DNA of 7,705 nt from Candidatus Sordicultor aquaticus (GCA_018056825.1 JAGPEW010000032.1:1-7705); one strand, 5' to 3'; counted from the first letter of the stretch, positions 1 through 6,076 are shown. The notes: generated by a model from the letters alone, not told the origin. Numbers and translations are program-made.

Positions 1-2
1 TG

Positions 3-581
3 AGAATAATGGTTAAGTCTATTCTTTTGGCAAAAGATATAGGGAGATTTACTAAAGATATATCTGATCGGGATAAAGAAGCTAAAAAAGCTTCAGTTAT
101 TTTGAAAGTAATTCTCGATGCTCAATCCCCAGGATTTCGGATATATCTCAAGCTATGCTTGGAAACCTGATGTTAATTACCAAGCCATCCAGAGATTCAT
201 CTCAGACCACGATTTCCAATATAACTTGATGCGCTTGTTTAATGAAGAAGCTCTTTTGGCTATTGGTGATCCCACAGAGATTTCCAGAAAACAAGCTCAG
301 AAGAGAGTAGATAAGGAGACTCTCTGATGGTAAGACCTTAGGTTTCTATATGTTTACCTTAGCTTCTCCTTATCCAGGGAGAGCTATTCCTTTGCCTTCA
401 TCACTTATTCAGAATCCACCATCTTCAGAGAAGAAACTTCTAGAAGTTTAGAACCTAAGAAGTTATTTCGAGAAGTTAAAGAACTGATAGGAGATTTACC
501 TTTATTAATGGATAGAAAATTTAGCTATGAAGAGATATGTGAAGAGTTAATGATGAGGAAATAAATTATGTTGTTCTATAG
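3..581 (+). pseudogene. Decayed DDE (IS4-like) transposase remnant
   Basis: The coding signal jumps between frames: frame 3 from the left edge to about 120 (MVKSILLAKDIGRFTKDISD...), frame 1 at about 130-320 (ISSYAWKPDVNYQAIQRFIS..., then LFNEEALLAIGDPTEISRKQ), frame 2 at about 320-390 (DGKTLGFYMFTLASPYPGRA), frame 1 again at 391-561 (FAFITYSESTIF, then LLMDRKFSYEEICEEL), and finally INYVVL in frame 3 at 561-578. Read in order, the pieces resemble an IS4-like transposase, with GDPTEI (D codon 268-270) and MDRKFSYEE (D codon 511-513) as the likely first two acidic residues of the DDE triad. At least four frame breaks and the absence of a recognisable C-terminal part mean it cannot be functional. 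The start lies left of the window. No terminal inverted repeats are visible. The family assignment is from memory of the motifs. The other genes here are intact, so the breaks look like real decay rather than poor sequence. Confidence 0.6.
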
Positions 582-732
582 TATAGGGTTTCTAAGGGGA
601 AAAATAATAAGAGAAGAGACCTATGAGGAAAAAACAATAACTTTATTCCGGTTTCTTCATTATCCTAAAATGAAAGGTGAGGATAGCCAAGGAGATGATA
701 TTAAGGTTATTGAATAAGGCATTATATATCTT

Positions 733-747
733 TAGACAAATTGTCTA
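733..747. promoter_or_regulatory. 15-bp perfect palindrome, candidate operator
   Basis: TAGACAA-A-TTGTCTA is a perfect 7-bp inverted repeat around one central base, centred about 48 bp upstream of the -35 box. Related half-sites follow in direct orientation: TTGTTCTA at 753-760 and CTGTCTA at 765-771. Upstream of the second operon, TAGACAG (6025-6031), the exact complement of CTGTCTA, is centred about 49 bp before the matching -35 box. The size and position suit a dimeric activator or a distal repressor site. The regulator is unknown and no regulator gene is in view. Confidence 0.4.
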
Positions 748-787
748 TGGTATTGTTCTAAGTCCTGTCTAAGGGTCAGTAAGGGGA

Positions 788-815
788 TTGACTTTGGGAA
801 TAAGTGCTATAAAAT
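788..815 (+). promoter_or_regulatory. Sigma-70-type promoter of the first transport operon
   Basis: The -35 box is TTGACT (788-793) and the -10 box TAAAAT (810-815), with a 16-bp spacer. An overlapping TATAAA at 808-813 would give only 14 bp. Transcription should start near 821-823. The same arrangement (TTGACT, 16 bp, TAGAAT) recurs at 6077-6104 before the second binding-protein gene, in the same position relative to the downstream element, which supports the call. Confidence 0.65.
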
Positions 816-826
816 AGGGGCAAGGT

Positions 827-862
827 TTTTTGCGAATTTTCTTGTGAGCTTTTTCCCAAAAA
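827..862 (+). promoter_or_regulatory. Inverted-repeat leader element, copy A (RNA hairpin or operator)
   Basis: The arms TTTTTGCGAA (827-836) and TTCCCAAAAA (853-862) pair at 9 of 10 positions, with one C-C mismatch (833/856). They enclose the 16-nt centre TTTTCTTGTGAGCTTT. The element starts within a few bases of the predicted transcription start. It could be a 5'-terminal mRNA hairpin or a repressor operator over about +5 to +40. A second copy at 6115-6150 has the identical centre and equivalent arms. The centre also holds TTGTGAG, similar to the half-site motif in the arms (TTGTGAA in copy B), so three related half-sites may be present. Confidence 0.55.
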
Positions 863-872
863 TATACACAAA

Positions 873-882
873 GAAAGGAGGT
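873..882 (+). promoter_or_regulatory. SD-like motif without a gene, possible mRNA stabiliser (copy A)
   Basis: GAAAGGAGGT matches the anti-Shine-Dalgarno end of 16S rRNA over its whole length, yet no ATG, GTG or TTG start sits at the right distance. The real ribosome site of the downstream gene is about 105 nt further on (GAGGAGG, 984-990). GAAAGGAGG is the same sequence I recall for the STAB-SD of Bacillus thuringiensis cry3A, where 30S binding in the leader protects the mRNA. A matching motif follows the second copy of the hairpin at 6161-6170. The stabiliser role is inference. Confidence 0.45.
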
Positions 883-995
883 ATATTTCCTTAAAGTTTT
901 AAATTCAAAAGTTCGTTAATGGAATAGGTAAATGAGTGAGAAATTGTAGGGCAACGTAAGAAAATCCTGTAAAAAAACTTTATGAGGAGGAAATA

Positions 996-2021
996 ATGAG
1001 AAAATTCAAATTATTATTATTGGTTTCAACTATGATGTTATGGGCAATTTCTATGTTTATGGTAGCAGGAGCAGCCGAGGGAGACGATACTGATTTTGAA
1101 ATTGTTATGGTAGTTAAACTTGAAGGAGTGGCCTGGTTTGATAATATGAGGTTGGGGGTCGAAGAATTTGCTAAAGATACTGGAGTAAACGCTTATCAAA
1201 TTGGTGCAGCTACAGCTGATCCAGCATCGCAAATTGCCTTAATTGAGGACCTTATTGCTAAAAAAGTAGACGCCATAATAGTGGTTCCCAATGACCCGGT
1301 AGCATTGGAGCCGGTCTTTAAAAAAGCAAATGATGCTGGAATTATTACCTTAACCCATGAGGCATCAAACCAAAAACAAGTGAGCTATGATATAGAAGCC
1401 TTTGATAACGAATCCTATGGAAGACATATGATGGATGTTATGGCAGAAGATATGGGCTATGAGGGGGAGTACGCTTGTTTTGTGGGACACCTTACCTCTA
1501 CTACTCATAATGAATGGGTTGATGCTGAAATTGCTCAACAAAAAGAGAAGTATCCTAATATGAAATTAGTAACTGATAGGTTGGAAGAGCGGGAAAATCA
1601 GCAAATCGCTTATGAAAAAACGCTGGAACTTTTAAGAACCTACCCCAATCTTAAAGGGATTATGGGGAGCGCCATGAGTACAGTTCCGGGAGCAGCTTTA
1701 GCCATAGAGGAAATGGGTCGAGTGGGTAAATGTGCAGCATATGGGACTTGCTTACCCTCAGTGGCTTATGATTATTTGAAGAACGGCTCTGCCAGATCAA
1801 TTCATTTTTGGGTTCCCGCTGATGCCGGATATGTATCTTGTAAAGTAGCCTGGGAGCTTTTAAAGGGTAATGAAATTAAAGAAGGTATGGATTTAGGGAA
1901 ACCCGGTTACGAAAGCATTACTATTAAAGAGAATCAATTTGGTGTTCCAGTTATTTATGGTCAAGCCTGGCATGATGTTACTGCTGAGAACGTAGATGAA
2001 TGGGTGGAACGTGGTTTGTGA
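996..2021 (+). CDS. Periplasmic sugar-binding protein, LsrB/RhaS-like, of an ABC importer
   Basis: The 341-residue product should bind a sugar or sugar-like ligand in the periplasm and hand it to the permeases encoded downstream. Residues 1-26 form a Sec signal peptide (MRKFK, hydrophobic stretch, cleavage near AGA-A) with no lipobox cysteine. The rest has the two-lobed type I binding-protein fold (Peripla_BP_4). Closest resemblance by eye is to LsrB (AI-2) and RhaS (rhamnose): MVVKLEGVAWF (38-48), IIVVPNDPVAL (94-104), THNEWVDAE (170-178), STVPGAALAIE (228-238) and HFWVPADAG (270-278). Against LsrB's AI-2 contacts as I recall them, K41 and P231 are kept and D116 is E122, but the D166-Q167 pair reads T170-H171 and D267 reads V273, so AI-2 is not the likely ligand. 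The start is fixed by GAGGAGG at 984-990, 5 nt before the ATG. It heads the operon and is followed by a strong hairpin. Confidence 0.88.
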   Translation: MRKFKLLLLVSTMMLWAISMFMVAGAAEGDDTDFEIVMVVKLEGVAWFDNMRLGVEEFAKDTGVNAYQIGAATADPASQIALIEDLIAKKVDAIIVVPNDPVALEPVFKKANDAGIITLTHEASNQKQVSYDIEAFDNESYGRHMMDVMAEDMGYEGEYACFVGHLTSTTHNEWVDAEIAQQKEKYPNMKLVTDRLEERENQQIAYEKTLELLRTYPNLKGIMGSAMSTVPGAALAIEEMGRVGKCAAYGTCLPSVAYDYLKNGSARSIHFWVPADAGYVSCKVAWELLKGNEIKEGMDLGKPGYESITIKENQFGVPVIYGQAWHDVTAENVDEWVERGL

Positions 2022-2049
2022 TCAATAAAACTGCTTTAACCTGAATTAA

Positions 2050-2100
2050 AAAACAAGCGAGTTGGAAAGGAAACGATATTTTCCCCAGCTCGCTTGTTTT
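2050..2100 (+). terminator. Strong stem-loop between binding-protein and ATPase genes (partial terminator or mRNA 3'-end stabiliser)
   Basis: AAAACAAGCGAG (2050-2061) pairs perfectly with CTCGCTTGTTTT (2089-2100). Four more pairs, one of them G-U, extend the stem inward to 2065/2085, and GGAAA/TTTCC adds an inner helix (2069-2073 with 2080-2084). The 3' arm ends in only four Ts, then runs straight into the ribosome site of the ATPase gene (AGAGGGA, 2101-2107), so complete termination is unlikely. Hairpins placed here commonly let the binding protein be made in excess over the membrane subunits. The stem could also mask the next ribosome site. Confidence 0.75.
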
Positions 2101-2112
2101 AGAGGGAATAAT

Positions 2113-3615
2113 ATGGTGGAAGAGTTCTTAAAAATTCAAAATGTTAGTAAGTCTTATGCCGGGGTGCAGGCGTTAGATAAGGTTAGTATGTCAATAGATA
2201 AGGGGGAGATACACTGTTTAGTGGGTGAAAATGGCTCTGGTAAGTCTACTTTAATAAAAATAATAACTGGAGTAGTTAAACCAGATGAAGGGGAAATTAT
2301 AATAAACGGTAAAACCTTCAAACATTTGCGTCCTATCGATTCAATAAGTGAAGGGATACAAGTAATTTATCAGGATTTATCTTTGTTTCCCAACCTTTCG
2401 GTAGCAGAAAACATATCTCTAAATCAGCTAATAGAAGAGAAAAGACGATTAATTAACTGGAAAGACATCAAAGATATTGCGGAGAAAGAACTATCAAATA
2501 TTAAGAGAGAAATAGATTTAGATGAAAGAGTTGAGAACCTTTCTATCGCCAATAAACAATTAGTGGCTATCTGTAGAGCATTAATTCAAAATGCAAAGCT
2601 AATAATAATGGATGAACCTACTACCGCAATAACCAAAAAGGAAATCGACTACTTGCTATCGGTAATTTTAGATTTGAAGAAGAGGGGAATTTCTACTTTA
2701 TTTGTGAGCCATAAGCTTAGTGAGGTTTTGCAAGTAGCTGAGAAAGTCACCGTTTTGCGAGATGGGAAAAAAGTGGGAGACTATAATGCTGATGAATTAG
2801 ATTATGACACTCTTTCTTTTTATATGAGTGGTAAAAAAATCGTTAGCTCGGCTTTTTCTTATGAAGAAAAACCTGGCCAAAAAGCTATGTTGGAAGTAAA
2901 AAACCTTTCTAAGAAGGGCGATTTTAAAAATATAAATTTTCAACTTAAACCGGGCGAGATTGTGGGACTAATTGGGCCCTTAGGTTCTGGAAGAACCGAA
3001 CTGGCATTATCTTTATTTGGCCTAAACAAGCCTGACTCGGGAGAAATCTATGTTGATGGGAGCTTGGTAAGGATTGATTCTCCTCAAAAAGCAATCAATT
3101 TGGGTTTGAGTTATTTGCCAGAAGACAGACTCAACCAAGGGCTATTTTTGAGGCAATCTATTCAAAACAATTTGGTGGTCACTATCTTAAAAAAGTTACT
3201 GGATAGATTTAAACTGTTGAGTTATGAGAGAAAGTATAAATATGCCAAAGAATGGGTTGATAGGTTAAATATAAATACCCCCTCTTTAGAGGTTGCCGCT
3301 CAAGCACTTTCGGGTGGTAACCAACAGCGGGTAGTGTTAGCTAAATGGCTTGCTACAAACCCTAAAATATTTATTTTAGATAGCCCTACTGTGGGGATAG
3401 ATATCGCTTCTAAAAATAACATCCACAATGTGATTAAACAATTAGCTAAGGAAGGCATGGGTATTATAATGATTTCTGATGAAATTCCGGAAGTTGTCCG
3501 CAATTGCAATCGGATAATGGTAATGATAGACGGTAGTATCGTTAAAGAAGTGAAGGCTGTTGATATAACAGAAGATGAATTGTTTGATATATTATCAAGT
3601 AGTCAAAAGCGGTGA
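2113..3615 (+). CDS. Double-domain sugar ABC importer ATPase (RbsA type)
   Basis: This 500-residue fused ATPase would power the importer at the cytoplasmic face of the membrane. Domain 1 has Walker A GENGSGKST (38-46), Q87 (YQDLSLFP), the degenerate signature LSIANKQ (143-149) usual for this family, Walker B LIIMDEPTT (163-171) and H200. Domain 2 has a modified Walker A GPLGSGRTE (288-296), signature LSGGNQQ (399-405) and FILDSPTVGID (420-430), where the catalytic Glu after the Walker B Asp is Ser424. The H-loop position reads ISDEIPEV. Start choice: the frame stays open to a TTG at 2062, but that lies inside the hairpin. ATG 2113 has AGAGGGA 5 nt upstream and gives the usual length of about 500. 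The gene overlaps the extended permease frame and stops 14 nt before the preferred permease start, indicating translational coupling. DSP in domain 2 is, as I recall, typical of a sugar-ATPase subfamily (EryE-like), so domain 1 would do most hydrolysis. Confidence 0.92.
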   Translation: MVEEFLKIQNVSKSYAGVQALDKVSMSIDKGEIHCLVGENGSGKSTLIKIITGVVKPDEGEIIINGKTFKHLRPIDSISEGIQVIYQDLSLFPNLSVAENISLNQLIEEKRRLINWKDIKDIAEKELSNIKREIDLDERVENLSIANKQLVAICRALIQNAKLIIMDEPTTAITKKEIDYLLSVILDLKKRGISTLFVSHKLSEVLQVAEKVTVLRDGKKVGDYNADELDYDTLSFYMSGKKIVSSAFSYEEKPGQKAMLEVKNLSKKGDFKNINFQLKPGEIVGLIGPLGSGRTELALSLFGLNKPDSGEIYVDGSLVRIDSPQKAINLGLSYLPEDRLNQGLFLRQSIQNNLVVTILKKLLDRFKLLSYERKYKYAKEWVDRLNINTPSLEVAAQALSGGNQQRVVLAKWLATNPKIFILDSPTVGIDIASKNNIHNVIKQLAKEGMGIIMISDEIPEVVRNCNRIMVMIDGSIVKEVKAVDITEDELFDILSSSQKR

Positions 3616-3629
3616 AAGGTATTTTTACG

Positions 3630-4640
3630 ATGATGACAAACAATAAAAATTTCCAAATTCAAAGGATATTTGCTCAAAATGAATCGTATTTGCTTTTAAT
3701 TATAATTGCTTATTCTATTTTTGTAACTTTTTTGAATCCCTCTTTTTTATCGCCAGGAAATTTGTTCAATTTAAGCAAGAGCAGCGCCAGCATGGGAGTT
3801 TTGGCTATCGGAGTTTTTGTGGTTTTACTCTCCGGGGGAATAGATATATCTTTTACGGCGATAGCTATTTCCGGGCAGTATATTGCGGTCAATGTTCTAA
3901 TTGCTAGTGGAGTGGATAATATCTTTTTTGCTTTTTTAATTTCTTGTTTGGTAGGGGTGGGTCTGGGAGCGATTAATGGCTTGCTCGTTTCTTATTTTAA
4001 AATTCCCACTCTTATTGTTACTTTGGGTACTTTGAATGTTTTTCATGGATTATTGCTTACCGTTGTGGGGACCAAAGCGGTTAATTCGGCTCAATTGCCG
4101 GACTGTTTTAAAGCCTTTGGAGCAACCAATGTGTTTACTCTGACCGGGCCGGATGGAGTAAACTATGGGTTATCTATCTTTACCGTAATATTTATAACCG
4201 TTGCCTTGTTAACTTGGTTTATCCTGAAATACACCATGTTGGGAAGAGGAATTTACGCGATCGGCGGAGATGTAGAGGCGGCCGAGCGAGCTGGTCTTAA
4301 TGTTGCTCGGATTAAGTTTTTTATTTACTGCTATGTTGGTATTTTAGCCGGTATCGCTGGCATTATCCATGTTTCTCTCATACGATATAGCAATCCTACT
4401 TATTTAGTCGGTACTGAACTCAGCGTCATAGCCCCGGTAGTTTTGGGCGGAACTAGGATAACTGGAGGAGTGGGAACAGTCATTGGCACGATATTGGGAG
4501 TAGCCATGATAACCTTGTTGAATAATAGTCTTATCTTGATTGGCCTATCTTCTTTTTGGCAAGAGTTTTTTACTGGTTTGATAGTAGCAATAAGTGTTAG
4601 TCTTAGCTCTTATCAGAGTAGAAGAAGTGTGGCAATATGA
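3630..4640 (+). CDS. Sugar ABC importer permease, first subunit (RbsC type)
   Basis: The 336-residue integral membrane protein belongs to the BPD_transp_2 (RbsC/AraH) family and would form half of the transport channel. Hydrophobic segments lie at about 19-36, 56-93, 97-120, 126-148, 181-199, 229-250 and 281-327. Family landmarks are LLSGGIDIS (66-74), PTLIVTLGTLNVFHG (126-140), the cytoplasmic coupling loop GRGIYAIGGDVEAAERAGLN (205-224) and APVVLGGTRITGGVGTVIG (268-286). A GTG at 3612 would overlap the ATPase stop codon and add six residues. ATG 3630 is preferred because GAAAGG (3614-3619) sits 10 nt upstream. ATG 3633 is also possible. It probably pairs with the next permease as a heterodimer, since the two sequences are related but clearly different. 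Confidence 0.9.
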   Translation: MMTNNKNFQIQRIFAQNESYLLLIIIAYSIFVTFLNPSFLSPGNLFNLSKSSASMGVLAIGVFVVLLSGGIDISFTAIAISGQYIAVNVLIASGVDNIFFAFLISCLVGVGLGAINGLLVSYFKIPTLIVTLGTLNVFHGLLLTVVGTKAVNSAQLPDCFKAFGATNVFTLTGPDGVNYGLSIFTVIFITVALLTWFILKYTMLGRGIYAIGGDVEAAERAGLNVARIKFFIYCYVGILAGIAGIIHVSLIRYSNPTYLVGTELSVIAPVVLGGTRITGGVGTVIGTILGVAMITLLNNSLILIGLSSFWQEFFTGLIVAISVSLSSYQSRRSVAI

Positions 4641-4682
4641 TTGCTTTTAAAGTGAGAACGACTATTGATGAGGGGGTAAATC

Positions 4683-5684
4683 TTGCTAGGTAAACAATTG
4701 AAACAAACAAGAACAACAACTTTATTTATTTTGATGATTTGTGCTTTTGTGGTAATGTCAATTTTTTTGCCGGGTAAATTTTTAACCCTTAGTAACTTCC
4801 AATCGATGTCCAGCCAGATTCCGGAATTTGGTTTGTTGGCGATTGCTATAATGCTTGCTATGTTGACCGGGGGTATTGACTTATCGGTGGTTTCAACCGC
4901 AAATTTAGCGGGCGTGGGGGCAGCACTTATTTTGACCGGCTCCCTATTTCCTCAGTTAGGAGGATATGGGGAAGGGTTAGTGATAATCATGGCTATTTTG
5001 TTTGCTCTGGCCATCTCTTTGCTTTGTGGTTTGGCAAACGGTTTTTTGATAGCCTATATAGGTGCTCCAGCCATTCTTGCTACCCTGGGTACGATGAGTA
5101 TTTTCTCGGGGATAGCGATTGTTATAACTAAAGGTTACGGGATTGCTGGTTTTCCTGAAAGTTTCTTGTTTATAGGGAGCGGCACGATTTTTTCTATACC
5201 GATGCCTCTGATCATTTTTATTATCTGTACCTTAGTGATGGCTTTAGTTCTGGATAGAACTTCTTTGGGGTTTAATCTTTACATGTTGGGGTCAAATCCA
5301 GTGGCAGCCCGTTTTAGTGGTATAAACAACAGAGGGATTCTAATTAGAACTTATATGCTGAGTGGTCTTTATTCTGGTTTGGCATCGATAATAATGATTT
5401 CAAGAGCTAATTCGATTAGGCCTGGTTATGGCTCTGCATACCTGTTGCAGGCAATTTTGGTTTGTGTTCTGGGAGGAGTAGACCCCAGTGGAGGTTATGG
5501 GAGCATATCTGGTCTAGTCCTGGGAATTATTATGTTACAAATATTGCAGAGTGGTTTTAATATTTTGGCTTTTAGCCCTTTTTCTAAAAATGTTATATGG
5601 GGTTTAATGCTAATTTTAGTTATGGTATTGAATTTTTATAGTTCTAGTTTTTCCAAAAAGCCGAAAAAGCTGAAGATACAATAA
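4683..5684 (+). CDS. Sugar ABC importer permease, second subunit (RbsC type)
   Basis: This 333-residue membrane protein is the second BPD_transp_2 permease of the operon. Hydrophobic segments fall at about 12-30, 45-62, 70-90, 97-125, 130-150, 172-190, 222-240, 252-265, 274-290 and 303-320. Landmarks are MLTGGIDLSVV (60-70), APAILATLGTMSIFSG (128-143), the coupling loop GFNLYMLGSNPVAARFSGIN (196-215) and VCVLGGVDPSGGYGSI (260-275). The basic tail (KKPKKLK) should be cytoplasmic. It starts at TTG: an in-frame TAA at 4677-4679 excludes anything further upstream, AGGGGGT (4671-4677) is 5 nt away, and the next Met is well inside the first membrane segment. The gap after the first permease is 42 nt. 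It holds an 18-codon frame that begins at ATG 4637 by overlapping the previous stop, which may aid coupling. Confidence 0.9.
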   Translation: MLGKQLKQTRTTTLFILMICAFVVMSIFLPGKFLTLSNFQSMSSQIPEFGLLAIAIMLAMLTGGIDLSVVSTANLAGVGAALILTGSLFPQLGGYGEGLVIIMAILFALAISLLCGLANGFLIAYIGAPAILATLGTMSIFSGIAIVITKGYGIAGFPESFLFIGSGTIFSIPMPLIIFIICTLVMALVLDRTSLGFNLYMLGSNPVAARFSGINNRGILIRTYMLSGLYSGLASIIMISRANSIRPGYGSAYLLQAILVCVLGGVDPSGGYGSISGLVLGIIMLQILQSGFNILAFSPFSKNVIWGLMLILVMVLNFYSSSFSKKPKKLKIQ

Positions 5685-5738
5685 ACGTCCTATCTGTGTT
5701 TATAAGAAAGTGAGAAATCAGTCATTGAGAGGGCTGAA

Positions 5739-5825
5739 ATGAAGTTCTATTTTACAAAGTCAGGTAGATTTTTGTCCCCTCTTATTTGCTATGGTGTGGT
5801 TTACTTGCTTTTTTGGAAGCAATAA
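5739..5825 (+). CDS. Possible 28-residue hydrophobic peptide (doubtful)
   Basis: The ATG is preceded by GAGAGGG (5727-5733) at 5-nt spacing, and the frame reads MKFYFTKSGRFLSPL... ending ...VVYLLFWKQ. It has a basic, aromatic N-terminus and a hydrophobic C-terminal half (about residues 14-26) that could span or enter a membrane. I recognise no family. It lies 54 nt after the last permease and could be co-transcribed with it. A good ribosome site argues for translation, but at this length chance cannot be excluded. It may equally be the stub of a lost membrane-protein gene. Confidence 0.22.
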   Translation: MKFYFTKSGRFLSPLICYGVVYLLFWKQ

Positions 5826-5962
5826 TTGTTTAAACTTTGAATAAATTCTCTTTTCTATGGGAAAGATTCATCTGAGTGAGAGAGTTACAAGAAAGATATG
5901 AATAGGAAAAATATAGTTTACCTTAGCTCAAGTTCTTACGCCGTAGGCTGTCTGTTTTTGGG

Positions 5963-5996
5963 GATTATGAGGGGGGTCTTTTTCCCCCTCATAATC
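5963..5996. repeat. Perfect 13-bp inverted repeat, possible bidirectional or atypical terminator
   Basis: GATTATGAGGGGG (5963-5975) pairs perfectly with CCCCCTCATAATC (5984-5996) around the 8-nt loop GTCTTTTT. The bases after the 3' arm (ATTATAATGGATTTT) are AT-rich but not a T-tract. On the opposite strand the stem is followed by CCCAAAAACAG, also not a T-tract. It is the strongest hairpin downstream of the first operon, about 280 nt after its last gene, so it may end or stabilise that transcript. A regulatory or mobile-element role cannot be excluded. Confidence 0.5.
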
Positions 5997-6076
5997 ATTA
6001 TAATGGATTTTGCGGTTAACTATATAGACAGAGAGAGTTTTCTGGCAAAGATTTGTAACTTGGGTTAATGGAGGGA

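Larger units (their letters stand above)
582..995. other. Intergenic region with promoter and long 5' leader of the first transport operon
   Basis: No convincing gene lies here. A 49-codon reading frame at 568-717 has no family resemblance and follows directly on the transposase debris, so it is probably more of the same remnant. From about 733 the region is regulatory: a palindrome at 733-747, a promoter at 788-815, an inverted-repeat element at 827-862 and an SD-like motif at 873-882. The rest of the leader, up to the true ribosome site at 984-990, is AT-rich with no clear structure. The predicted 5' UTR is about 170 nt, long for a simple transport operon. Confidence 0.7.

Noticed and set aside
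568..717. 49-codon plus-strand frame after the transposase remnant
   Set aside because: No family resemblance and no clear ribosome site. It continues the frame of the preceding decayed fragment and is probably debris.
841..849. TTGTGAGC in the leader element as a lac-operator half-site
   Set aside because: The octamer matches one half of lacO, but the symmetric other half is absent. The real symmetry is the wider 36-nt repeat, so a LacI assignment is not supported.
1038..1232. 64-residue minus-strand frame inside the first binding-protein gene
   Set aside because: It is antisense to a clear gene, cysteine-rich by chance, and has no ribosome site or family signal.
2062..2112. N-terminal extension of the ATPase from TTG 2062
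   Set aside because: It would begin inside the 2050-2100 hairpin and add 17 residues not seen in RbsA-type proteins. ATG 2113 has a proper ribosome site and yields the normal length.
4637..4693. 18-codon frame (MIAFKVRTTIDEGVNLAR) overlapping the stop of the first permease
   Set aside because: Too short and without family resemblance. At most it aids translational coupling to the second permease.
5898..6068. 56-codon plus-strand frame (MNRKNIVYLSSSSYAVG...) with a hydrophobic middle
   Set aside because: Its ribosome site is weak, its hydrophobic stretch is largely produced by the perfect inverted repeat at 5963-5996, and it ends just before the promoter. Chance reading through a noncoding structure is more likely.
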